From: Winogradskya humida
GTDB taxonomy: Bacteria > Actinomycetota > Actinomycetes > Mycobacteriales > Micromonosporaceae
DNA length: 64,000 nucleotides
Direction: 5' to 3'
Assembly (NCBI RefSeq): GCF_016862215.1
Contig: NZ_BOMN01000008.1
Location: 1-64,000 of the forward strand
Under the pieces are notes generated by a model, which was not told the DNA's origin, made no database searches, and saw nothing but the letters and a program-made list of their open reading frames with translations. Positions 9,703 through 16,911 of the stretch are shown here, piece after piece. Made by a program: the position numbers and the translations under genes. Position 1 is the first letter of the stretch. Each line of letters begins with the position of its first letter.

Positions 9703-10446
9703 TCAGGCGGCCTCTTCCTCCTGGTGACCGCAGCGGTGGCAGAGCACCGGGTGCAGCAGGTGGGCAAGGTCGTGACGGTCGGTGACGGGGCGCGGGAACG
9801 CGAGCCGGGCGAGCCGGTCGCCGAGCCGGACCATGAACCCGTACCGGTCGAGGCGGACCACGCGGGGGTCGTCGCCGGGCCGGGCGGCCGGGCCGAGCTG
9901 ACGCCGCACGTAGTCGGACATCTCCGCGACGTGGTGGTCGGAGAGGTCGGCGATCAGGTCGAACTCGATCGCGCGCAGCGGGTCCGGCAGGGCTTCGGCG
10001 TACTCGTCGGGGTCGACGTCCACGAGCACGTTGTTGCGTTCGTAGCGCACCTCGGCCACGTCCATGCGATGGATGACCTGGGTGTCCCCGACGTCGAGCA
10101 GGTCCGTGGCCGGGTCGGTCTCGGCGTAGTCGAGTGCCGCCTGGCGGGCCTCGGCACCCTCGAGGCGGGTGGCCCAGCCGGCGACCCAGATGCGGCCGAG
10201 CGGCGGTGCCCCGGTGACCGCTGGCACATCGGAAATATCGAGGACCAGCGCGGTGTCATCCACATCGGGTCCGGGGCGCAGTGCCGCGGTCAGCGCACCA
10301 TCGCTGGGCGAGAGCAGCAGCACCCGGCCCTGGGCGTCGGTCACGTGCCGCACGGGGTGCGGTCCCGGGCGGCAGGCGATGTGCGCGGTGGCGGGCAGAT
10401 GGCCGGCCGCAAGGGTTCGCGCGACCTCGGCATGGGTGGGCTGCAT
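9703..10446 (-). CDS. DUF2470 / heme-utilisation (HugZ-like) protein
   Basis: 247 residues with a split-barrel flavin-reductase-like N-terminal half (VTDAQGRVLLLSPSDG, PLGRIWVAGWATRLEG) and a C-terminal DUF2470-type domain (IEFDLIADLSDHHVAEMSDYV, given as IEFDLIADLS and DHHVAEMSDYV; VVRLDRYGFMVRL). Related proteins bind or degrade heme, and the tail contains HPVLCHRCGH, a possible metal site. It starts at ATG 10446 with GGAGGATCC upstream. The shared upstream region holds a dyad resembling an iron-regulator (DtxR/IdeR) box, supporting a role in iron acquisition from heme. Enzymatic activity is inferred. Confidence 0.75.
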   Translation of the reverse strand: MQPTHAEVARTLAAGHLPATAHIACRPGPHPVRHVTDAQGRVLLLSPSDGALTAALRPGPDVDDTALVLDISDVPAVTGAPPLGRIWVAGWATRLEGAEARQAALDYAETDPATDLLDVGDTQVIHRMDVAEVRYERNNVLVDVDPDEYAEALPDPLRAIEFDLIADLSDHHVAEMSDYVRRQLGPAARPGDDPRVVRLDRYGFMVRLGDRLARLAFPRPVTDRHDLAHLLHPVLCHRCGHQEEEAA

Positions 10447-10466
10447 GTCAGGATCCTCCGGGCATC

Positions 10467-10499
10467 GGTTAGCCTTACCTTAGTAAGGCAAGGCTAACC
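10467..10499. promoter_or_regulatory. 33-bp iron-box-like dyad (DtxR/IdeR type)
   Basis: A near-perfect 33-base inverted repeat centred on 10483, flanked by GGTTAGCC and GGCTAACC arms, with only one mismatched pair plus the centre. Each strand contains a match of roughly 14–15 of 19 to the DtxR/IdeR consensus TTAGGTTAGGCTAACCTAA, so it may bind two dimers. It lies 21 bases before the DUF2470 start and 34 bases before the rpsD start, overlapping the likely core promoters of both divergent genes. Confidence 0.7.
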
Positions 10500-10532
10500 G
10501 TAACACCCGTCCCGGAGGAATGAAGATCGCCC

Positions 10533-11141
10533 GTGAACAACTCCCGACCCAAGGCCCGGCTGTCGCGGGCTCTCGGCATTCCACTCACCCGTAAGTGCGT
10601 CAAGTACTTCGAGCGGCGCCCGTTCCCGCCCGGCGTGCACGGACGTGGCCGGCGTAAGGCGTCGGACTACCAGGTGCGACTGCTCGAGAAGCAGCGCCTG
10701 CGGCACCAGTACAACATCAGCGAGACCCAGATGCGGGCGGCGTACGACGAGGCGCAGCGCAAGGAGGGCAAGACCGGCGAGAACCTGGTCGCGTATCTGG
10801 AGAGCCGTCTCGACGCGACCGTCCAGCGCGCCGGTCTGGCCCGCACGATCTACCAGGCCCGCCAGCTCGTCGCGCACGGTCACTTCACCGTGGACGGCAA
10901 GAAGGTCGACCGCCCGTCGTACCGGCTCAAGCCCGGTCAGGTCGTCGAGGTCCGCGAGAGCAGCCGGCAGAAGCCGCCGTTCCAGATCGCTGCCACCGGC
11001 GCGCACCTGGACGGCCCGACCGCGCCGTACCTCTCCACCGTGGTCGAGGACCTGCGCACGACCGTGATCCGCAAGCCGCTGCGCTCCGAGGTCCCGGTCA
11101 TCTGTGACGAGCAGCTCGTCGTCGAGTTCTACGCGCGCTGA
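10533..11141 (+). CDS. rpsD: 30S ribosomal protein S4 (zinc-ligand-free form)
   Basis: 202 residues. S4 binds 16S rRNA early in 30S assembly. Recognisable parts are KYFERRPFPPGVHGRG, YQVRLLEKQRLR, the S4 RNA-binding domain (LDATVQRAGLARTIYQARQL, VAHGHFTVDGKKVDRPSY) and the terminal CDEQLVVEFYAR. The N-terminus lacks the four-cysteine zinc site of C+ type S4, so this is the C- form. It starts at GTG 10533 with CGGAGGAA 12 bases upstream. It stands alone rather than in the S13–S11–S4–rpoA cluster, and its promoter region carries an iron-box dyad. Many actinomycetes have such an isolated rpsD; whether a second copy exists is not visible here. Confidence 0.95.
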   Translation: MNNSRPKARLSRALGIPLTRKCVKYFERRPFPPGVHGRGRRKASDYQVRLLEKQRLRHQYNISETQMRAAYDEAQRKEGKTGENLVAYLESRLDATVQRAGLARTIYQARQLVAHGHFTVDGKKVDRPSYRLKPGQVVEVRESSRQKPPFQIAATGAHLDGPTAPYLSTVVEDLRTTVIRKPLRSEVPVICDEQLVVEFYAR

Positions 11142-11151
11142 TCGCAATCTG

Positions 11152-11228
11152 TTGAGGGCCCCTCTTTAATGGTTGAAGGCTCGGCACAACGGCGTGCCGA
11201 GTCCTCAACGCGTTGAAAGGGGCCTTCA
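11152..11228. terminator. bidirectional nested hairpin terminator
   Basis: Between convergent rpsD and the ABC exporter operon. The inner stem runs 11172–11186 against 11195–11209 and includes CTCGGCA/TGCCGAG with an 8-base loop. An outer pair (TTGAGGGCCCCT and AGGGGCCTTCA) encloses it. Symmetry suits termination from both sides; the outer stem touches the last codons of the exporter gene. Confidence 0.6.
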
Positions 11229-12998
11229 GCGCGTCTGCTCCAACCAGCTGGCGTACAAGCTGGCGTAGATAGAGCCCTCCTGCGCGACCAAAAGAGAGTG
11301 GGGCCCCCGCTGCACGACACGCCCGGCGTCCACCACGATCACCTCATCGGCTGACTCCGCGGTGGAGAGCCGGTGCGCGATGGCCACGGTCGTGCGCCCC
11401 CGCGTCACCGCGTCGAGGGCGTGTTGCAGCCGCACCTCGGTGGCAGGGTCGACGGCACTCGTGGCCTCGTCAAGAACAAGAAGATCAGGATCCGCAACGT
11501 ACGCCCGGACGAGCGCGACCAGCTGCCTTTCGCCCACGCTCAACGCCTCCCCGCGCTCCCCCACCGGCGTGTCGAGCCGCTGCGGCAACCCGGCGAGCCA
11601 GTCCCCGAGCCCCAGCTCGACAAACGCCAGCTCGAGCTCGTCGTCGCTGAGCTCCGGACGCGCGAAGCGGATGTTCTCGGCGACGGTCGCGTCGAACAGG
11701 AAGCCGTCCTGCGGGACCATGACGACCCGCGACCGCAGCGAGTCGAACCGTACGGTCGTCAGTGGCGTGCCGCCGAGCAGCACCTCGCCGCCGGCCGGGT
11801 CCATGAGCCGGGTGAGCAGCTTGGCGAACGTGGTCTTGCCGCTGCCGGTCTCGCCGACCACCGCGACCTTGGTGCGCGCGGGAATCTCCAGGTCCACGCC
11901 GGAGAGCACGACCGGGCCGCCCGGGTAGCGGTAGGAGACGTCGGCGAAGCGCACCGACAGCGGGCCCGGCGGCAGCCCGACGCCGTTCTGGTCGGGGTCG
12001 GCGACGTCCGGGTCGATGTCGAGCACGTCGAGCACGCGCCGCCAGCCGGCGACCGCGTTCTGCGCCTCGTTGAGCACCTCGGTGGCGATCTGCACCGGCT
12101 GGATGAACAGCGTGACCAGGAACAGGAACGCCGTCAGCTTGCCGACGGTCAGCCCGCCGTCCACGCCCAGCAGCACCCCGACGACAACCACGGCCGACAA
12201 CGCGAGCCCGGCGGCGATCTCCCCGGTGGAGAAGCTGGTGACACTGGTACGCAGTGCGCGCTGCTGCGCCGACCGCAGGTCGACGATCGCGGTGTCGAGC
12301 CGCTTCTCGGTGCGCCCGGCCACGCCGTAGGCCCGGATCACCGTGGCACCGACCACGCTCTCGGCGACCGCACCCAGCATGACGCCGGTGCGCTCGCGGA
12401 CGATCCGGTAGACGCCTGCGAGCCGCTTCTGGAAGAGCCGGATCACGATCACGGCGGGCACGAACGCGGCGAAGACCACGAGGGTGAGCTGCCACGAGTA
12501 GACCAGCATGACGATCGTGGTGACCACGAGCTGGCCGCTGGTCATCAGCAGCATCACGCCGCCGGTCTGCAGGAACTGGGTGATCTGGTCGACGTCGCCG
12601 GTGACCCGCGAGGTCAGCGACCCGCGCCGCTCCGACTGCTGGTGCAGCATCGAGAGATCGTGGATGTGCCGGAACGTACGGGTACGCAGCGCGGCCAGCG
12701 CGGTCTCGCTCACCGTGAACAGCCGGCGCGTCATCCAGTAACCGGCGAGCGTGGAGACCGCGAGCAGCGCCAGCGTGAGCAGCACGATCACCGTGATGGT
12801 GCCCAGGTGCGGGCCGCCGGGCGCGCGGATGCCCCGGTCGATGCCCTGCTGGATGGCGATCGGCACGGCGACCCGCCCGGCCATCGAGACGAACGCGAGC
12901 ACCAGCGTGCCGGCCAGCCCGGGCCGCAACTCGGGCGACAGCGCCACCCCGCGCCGCACGGTCGCGAGCATGCCCTCTTCAACGACGGCCGTGGTCAC
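11226..12998 (-). CDS. ABC exporter, catalytic half of heterodimer
   Basis: 590-residue half-transporter with an N-terminal six-helix domain and a C-terminal ATPase. Starts at GTG 12998 behind AAGGTGAG. Walker A is GETGSGKTT, Walker B is LLVLDEATSAVDP with the catalytic Glu intact, and the H-loop is IAHRLST. The signature is degenerate, LSVGERQ instead of LSGGQ. This complements its neighbour, which has the opposite defects, as in TM287/288-type heterodimers. It is 55 bases downstream of the partner gene and probably cotranscribed. Likely a multidrug or lipid exporter; substrate unknown. Confidence 0.93.
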   Translation of the reverse strand: MTTAVVEEGMLATVRRGVALSPELRPGLAGTLVLAFVSMAGRVAVPIAIQQGIDRGIRAPGGPHLGTITVIVLLTLALLAVSTLAGYWMTRRLFTVSETALAALRTRTFRHIHDLSMLHQQSERRGSLTSRVTGDVDQITQFLQTGGVMLLMTSGQLVVTTIVMLVYSWQLTLVVFAAFVPAVIVIRLFQKRLAGVYRIVRERTGVMLGAVAESVVGATVIRAYGVAGRTEKRLDTAIVDLRSAQQRALRTSVTSFSTGEIAAGLALSAVVVVGVLLGVDGGLTVGKLTAFLFLVTLFIQPVQIATEVLNEAQNAVAGWRRVLDVLDIDPDVADPDQNGVGLPPGPLSVRFADVSYRYPGGPVVLSGVDLEIPARTKVAVVGETGSGKTTFAKLLTRLMDPAGGEVLLGGTPLTTVRFDSLRSRVVMVPQDGFLFDATVAENIRFARPELSDDELELAFVELGLGDWLAGLPQRLDTPVGERGEALSVGERQLVALVRAYVADPDLLVLDEATSAVDPATEVRLQHALDAVTRGRTTVAIAHRLSTAESADEVIVVDAGRVVQRGPHSLLVAQEGSIYASLYASWLEQTR

Positions 12999-13053
12999 GC
13001 TGCGCTCACCTTGTCATGCCCTCCTGGCCCTTGCTTCGCTGCGGTGCAGTCGG

Positions 13054-14841
13054 TCATGACGGGACTTCCTCTACCAGCTCTTTTTTCTCGTACGCGGTGA
13101 CGAGCCCCAGATAGCCTGGCTCCGAGGCCATGAGCTCGGCGTGTGTCCCCGTGGCGACGACCTTGCCGTCCTCCAGGTAGACCACCGAGTCGGCGAGCGC
13201 GATCGTGGCCCGCCGGTAGGCGACGACCAGGATCGACGCGCCGGCGTCGTGTCCCCGCAGCGACGCGAGGATGGCTGCCTCGACGCGCGGGTCGACTGCG
13301 CTGGTCGCGTCGTCGAGCACGAGCAGCCGGGGCCGCCCGGCCAGCGCGCGGGCCAGGGTGATCCGCTGACGCTGGCCGCCGGAGAGCGAGGTGCCCCGCT
13401 CGCCGACCGCGGTGTCGAGCCCGTCGGGCAGTTTGCTGACAAAGCCCTCGGCCTCGGCGAGCCGAAGCGCACGGTGCGCCGCGTCGTCGTCGATGTCCTC
13501 GCGGTCGAGGGTCACGTTGCCGCGGACGGTGTCGTCGAACACGAACGGCACCTGCGGGACCAGCGCGGACGTGCGCGCGAGGGCGGCGCCGCTGAGCTCG
13601 GGCAGTGGCACGCCGTCCACCGACACGTGACCGCTCGCCGGGTCGACCAGGCGCACGGCCAGGGACGCGATCGTGGACTTGCCGGAGCCGGTGGCGCCCA
13701 CCAGTGCGACTGTCTGCCCCGCGGGCACGGTGAAAGTGATGTCGTGGAGAACGTCGGCGCTCCCCGCGTACGCAAAGGAGACCTGGTCGAAGTGCAGGGT
13801 GGCCGGGCCGGTCCCGGGGTTTCCGGCGTCGCCGTAGGCGAGGTCGCCGCTCGCGCCGAGAACGGCCTGGACCCGTTCCCACCCGGCGACGCTGCGCGGC
13901 AGCTCGCCGATCAGCCAGCCGATCGCCCGCACCGGGAAGGCCAGCACGGTGAACAGAAACGCGACGCTGACCAGCTCGGACACGGTGATCGCGCCCTGCT
14001 GCAGCCGCCACGCGCCGATCAGCAGCACCGCGAGGGTGCCGATGCTGGGTAGCGCGTCGAGCAGCGGGTCGAACAGGCCCCGCAGCCTGCCCACGGAGAT
14101 CAGCGCGTCCCGCAGCTCGCTGACGTGCACCCGGAACCGCCGCGACTCGTCGGCCTCGCGACCCATGGTCTTGACCACCAGGGCGCCGTCGAAGCTCTCG
14201 TGCGCGACCGCGCTGACCTTGCCGCGCAGCTGCTGCGCCCGGATCTGCCGGGGCGACATGCTGCGCGAATAGGCCAGATTGAGCAGGAAGAGGGCGGGGA
14301 AGAGCAGCACGCCGATCAGCGCGAGCACCCAGTCGACGACGAAGAGCGAGACCACCGCGGCCAGGATCATCACGACCGTGCCGACCGCGAACGGCAACGG
14401 CGCGATCGGCGCGAACGCGGCCTCGACGTCGGAGTTGGCATTCGACAGCAGGGTGCCGGTGGCGTGCCGCTGATGCCACGCGGGCGGGAGCGCCAGGTAA
14501 CGCCGCGTGACCGCACTGCGATAGCGGGCCTGCAGCCGGAACTGCATGAACCCTGCACCCAGCCGGCGCCCGTAGATGCTCGCGACCCGCAGCAGCGAGA
14601 TCCCGATGAACGTCACCGCGATCAGCGCCAGCTCCCGCGCGCCCGCCCGGTGCTCGCTGAACGCCGGCACCACCACCCGGCCGATGACCGCGCCGACGAC
14701 GTAGGAGTTGGCGATCACCAGCAGGCCGAACATGCTGCTGCCGGCAACGCCGATGGTGAAGAGCCGGGGCTCCGTGCGGATCGCCTGGCGCAGGACACGA
14801 AGGCCCCGGCCCAGCACGTCCTGGCTGGCCCTCGTGGTCAC
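13054..14841 (-). CDS. ABC exporter, degenerate-site half of heterodimer
   Basis: 595-residue half-transporter, first gene of the pair, starting at GTG 14841. Six transmembrane helices are followed by an ATPase domain with Walker A GATGSGKST, a canonical LSGGQRQRITLARAL signature, and Walker B LLVLDDATSAVDP in which Asp replaces the catalytic Glu. The H-loop position reads VAYRRATI, with Tyr in place of His. It would therefore contribute the Walker A/B of the non-hydrolysing site and the good signature of the hydrolysing site, matching the partner encoded just downstream. Confidence 0.93.
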   Translation of the reverse strand: MTTRASQDVLGRGLRVLRQAIRTEPRLFTIGVAGSSMFGLLVIANSYVVGAVIGRVVVPAFSEHRAGARELALIAVTFIGISLLRVASIYGRRLGAGFMQFRLQARYRSAVTRRYLALPPAWHQRHATGTLLSNANSDVEAAFAPIAPLPFAVGTVVMILAAVVSLFVVDWVLALIGVLLFPALFLLNLAYSRSMSPRQIRAQQLRGKVSAVAHESFDGALVVKTMGREADESRRFRVHVSELRDALISVGRLRGLFDPLLDALPSIGTLAVLLIGAWRLQQGAITVSELVSVAFLFTVLAFPVRAIGWLIGELPRSVAGWERVQAVLGASGDLAYGDAGNPGTGPATLHFDQVSFAYAGSADVLHDITFTVPAGQTVALVGATGSGKSTIASLAVRLVDPASGHVSVDGVPLPELSGAALARTSALVPQVPFVFDDTVRGNVTLDREDIDDDAAHRALRLAEAEGFVSKLPDGLDTAVGERGTSLSGGQRQRITLARALAGRPRLLVLDDATSAVDPRVEAAILASLRGHDAGASILVVAYRRATIALADSVVYLEDGKVVATGTHAELMASEPGYLGLVTAYEKKELVEEVPS

Positions 14842-15001
14842 AGATTTCCCGCCCTGGGTAAGTCCCTGCCGGCCGAACCGGCCTTACCGGTCTATCCTGC
14901 CCAACCGCCCGTGTTAAGCCACGGGATTTACATTGTGTCCACGATTACACCGTTGCGCTGCCCCGCGCCACGTGGCCCGCGCGAGTTGGGTCACATGGAT
15001 C

Positions 15002-15007
15002 TAGGAT
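15002..15007 (+). promoter_or_regulatory. -10 element TAGGAT, probable leaderless start
   Basis: TAGGAT ends one base before the first possible ATG (15009) and eight bases before a second in-frame ATG (15015). Transcription starting about seven bases downstream of the element would begin at the second ATG, favouring a leaderless mRNA from 15015. No convincing -35 is present. Confidence 0.4.
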
Positions 15008-15014
15008 CATGAAC

Positions 15015-15629
15015 ATGACCGACCACGCGCGCGCCGAACGCCGACTGCTCGCCGACCTCCTCACCGAGATCGGCCCGGACGCCCCGACGTGCTGCACCGG
15101 CTGGGACACCCGCGACCTCGCCGCCCACCTGGTGGTCCGCGAGCGCCGCCCCGACGCCATCGCCGGCAACTTCATCACCCCGCTGGCCGGGCACGGCGAG
15201 CACATCCGCAAACAGACCGCGACCCGGCCGTACGACGAGATCATCGCGGAGCTGCGCACCCCGCCCTGGTGGAGCATGGTGAGCAACCCGGTCACCGACG
15301 AACTGGCCAACGGCATCGAGTTCTTCATCCACCACGAGGACGTCCGCCGCGCCCAGCCCGGCTGGGAGCCCCGCGACCTCACCCCCGAGCACCAGGGCTC
15401 GCTGTGGAAGGCCGCCAAGCTCACCTCCCGCATGGTCCTGCGCAAACACAAGCCGATCCGCGTCGAGTCCCCCGGCTTCGGCGTCTTCCAGGTCGGCGAC
15501 GGCACCCCGGCCGCCACCCTCATCGGCCCGCCCGCCGAGCTGGTCCTCTTCCTCTCCGGCCGCCAGCCCCACGCCCGCATCGACATCACCGGCGACGAAA
15601 GCATCCGCACCGCCGACCTCAGCCACTGA
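15015..15629 (+). CDS. TIGR03085-family DinB-like metal-binding protein
   Basis: 204 residues from the preferred ATG at 15015 (15009 adds Met-Asn). Member of the actinobacterial DinB/mycothiol-dependent maleylpyruvate isomerase-like superfamily. The N-terminal four-helix region contains TCCTGWDTRDLAAHLVVRERRP (TGWDTRDLAAHL being the core motif), with a His metal ligand, and FFIHHEDVRRAQPGW supplies the further His ligands. Related enzymes use mycothiol or bind a divalent metal, but the substrate of this subgroup is unknown. Stands between the ABC exporter and a convergent alpha/beta hydrolase. Confidence 0.85.
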   Translation: MTDHARAERRLLADLLTEIGPDAPTCCTGWDTRDLAAHLVVRERRPDAIAGNFITPLAGHGEHIRKQTATRPYDEIIAELRTPPWWSMVSNPVTDELANGIEFFIHHEDVRRAQPGWEPRDLTPEHQGSLWKAAKLTSRMVLRKHKPIRVESPGFGVFQVGDGTPAATLIGPPAELVLFLSGRQPHARIDITGDESIRTADLSH

Positions 15630-15644
15630 TCGGCCTTCCTGCCG

Positions 15645-16493
15645 CTACTTGGACTCGACGCGCCCCAGCCCCGCATCCACCTCGGCGAGATCCTCCGAGT
15701 AGAACGCATTACGCAGATACGCCGTCGTGACCCGCTGGATCAGCGCAACCCGCTCCGGGCTCTCGTCGGTCGTCTCCGCGGCCTCATAACCGACGATCCC
15801 GCCGAGCGAATGCTCCGCCCCGAAGACGGTCAGCAAGCTCTTGCGCCCCGGACTGAGCCGGTAAGGATCGGCCATCCATTCCGGACCCCGGTGAGACAAC
15901 GGCGAATCATCCTTGTCACCCACCACCACCAGCGCCGGCGTCTCCATGCCCGCAAAATCCGGATTCATGAACGGGAAATGCTCAGCGGCAAACGGCGTCA
16001 GATCCGCCCCACCATTCCCCGCGGTAGCAAGCAACACACCGGCCTTGACCCGCTCATCACGATTGTCCTCGCCACCCCGCACCCGCAGCCCCAGCAGATT
16101 CCCCGCCGTCTGCCCGCCGAACGAATGCCCCGCCACCGCGATCCGCTCACGATCAACCCGCCCCGGAACCCTCTCCTCCAGCTCATCGAGCCGATCCAGA
16201 ATAAGCTTCAGATCCCGAACCCGGAATCGCCAGATCTCCGGCGCACGCGGATCATCCGGCGCAAGCCCCACGGTCCGCGAGTCAAGATGCGTGGGCTGAA
16301 CAACAACAAACCCCTGCGCCGCCCAATAATCCGCCAACGGCCCATAACCCTCCAACGAGGACCCATACCCGTGCGAAAAAACAATCAACGGCAACGCGCC
16401 CCCACCCACCGGCACCGAAATCCGCACCCGCAGATCCCCACCCCGCCCCGGCGCCGCAAGAACAACAGGCTTCACAGAAACAACTTCACTCAT
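15645..16493 (-). CDS. alpha/beta hydrolase (chlorophyllase/dienelactone-hydrolase-like)
   Basis: 282 residues from ATG 16493 (MSEVVSVKP); a longer frame upstream would cross the operator and is not preferred. Fold features are IVFSHGYGSSLEGY for the oxyanion region, the nucleophile elbow AVAGHSFGGQT with Ser, an acid in VVVGDKDDSPL, and the catalytic His in FGAEHSLGG. Cytoplasmic, with no signal peptide. Such hydrolases often sit under a MarR/HxlR-type regulator, but no regulator gene is adjacent here although a palindromic operator-like site is. The physiological ester substrate is unknown. Confidence 0.85.
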   Translation of the reverse strand: MSEVVSVKPVVLAAPGRGGDLRVRISVPVGGGALPLIVFSHGYGSSLEGYGPLADYWAAQGFVVVQPTHLDSRTVGLAPDDPRAPEIWRFRVRDLKLILDRLDELEERVPGRVDRERIAVAGHSFGGQTAGNLLGLRVRGGEDNRDERVKAGVLLATAGNGGADLTPFAAEHFPFMNPDFAGMETPALVVVGDKDDSPLSHRGPEWMADPYRLSPGRKSLLTVFGAEHSLGGIVGYEAAETTDESPERVALIQRVTTAYLRNAFYSEDLAEVDAGLGRVESK

Positions 16494-16521
16494 GCCCCCG
16501 ACGCTACTAACCAAAAGACAG

Positions 16522-16531
16522 TAGGTACCTA
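16522..16531. promoter_or_regulatory. palindrome TAGGTACCTA upstream of the hydrolase
   Basis: Perfect 10-base palindrome 29 bases upstream of the hydrolase start, in an AT-richer promoter region. It resembles the GTAC-centred sites of HxlR/MarR-type regulators. No such regulator is encoded nearby, so the binding protein is unknown. Confidence 0.35.
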
Positions 16532-16640
16532 GAAGAAAGTGATCATCCAGTGGCCCACACCACACCCCCTCGCGGCAACCTACGACCGAGGACACCATCT
16601 CCTTCCGACCCGGTATCCAATGCGGTAGTCTCTTCGGTGA

Positions 16641-16680
16641 ACGCCCCGGGACCCGCCTCTGCTCACATGCGGCCCGGGGT
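16641..16680. repeat. left flanking direct repeat of the Septu-like island
   Basis: ACGCCCCGGGACCCGCCTCT plus GCT (23 bases) is identical to 19014–19036. After a diverged stretch both copies continue with CCCGGGG and AAAG. Each copy can fold as a CCCCGGG/CCCGGGG hairpin. Same orientation on both sides of the ATPase–HNH pair suggests an attachment or recombination site. Confidence 0.55.
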
Positions 16681-16738
16681 AAAGCATTTTCAGGCCCCGG
16701 CTGGCCTTCCGCATGCTGCGACGCAGGCTACATCCAGG

Positions 16739-16766
16739 TTGACTTGAGACTAGTGGACGTTAGACT
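16739..16766 (+). promoter_or_regulatory. promoter of the Septu-like operon
   Basis: TTGACT (16739–16744), 16-base spacer, TAGACT (16761–16766). Transcription would start near 16773, leaving a leader of about 140 bases before the ATPase gene. Confidence 0.5.
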
Positions 16767-16911
16767 ATCGCCAACTCGTAGTCACGCCCCGGCATCCCGC
16801 CAACCACGTCACCGCGTAGATGACGCCGCCGAAGCCTAGCGACGACTAATGTGACCGAACGTAAGGTTGCTCCAGCAACCAGCTGCCAGCATCACACGGA
16901 GGCATCAGTCC

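Larger units (their letters stand above)
16494..16911. other. intergenic region at left edge of defence island
   Basis: 418 bases without a convincing gene; the short open frame at 16550–16747 has no ribosome site or family resemblance. It holds the hydrolase operator (16522–16531), a copy of the island-flanking repeat (16641–16680), a candidate promoter (16739–16766) and a small GGTTGCT/AGCAACC hairpin (16865–16880). Confidence 0.6.

Noticed and set aside
11373..13100. 575-codon open frame antisense to the ABC exporter
   Set aside because: Composition typical of antisense reading; the minus-strand exporter is unmistakable.
16641..16680. flanking repeat considered as a tRNA 3' end (usual integration target)
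   Set aside because: The hairpin has no cloverleaf, T-arm GTTC or CCA end; no tRNA recognised in the window.
16550..16747. 65-codon ORF crossing the left flanking repeat
   Set aside because: Includes the hairpin repeat and has no homologous look; better seen as intergenic.
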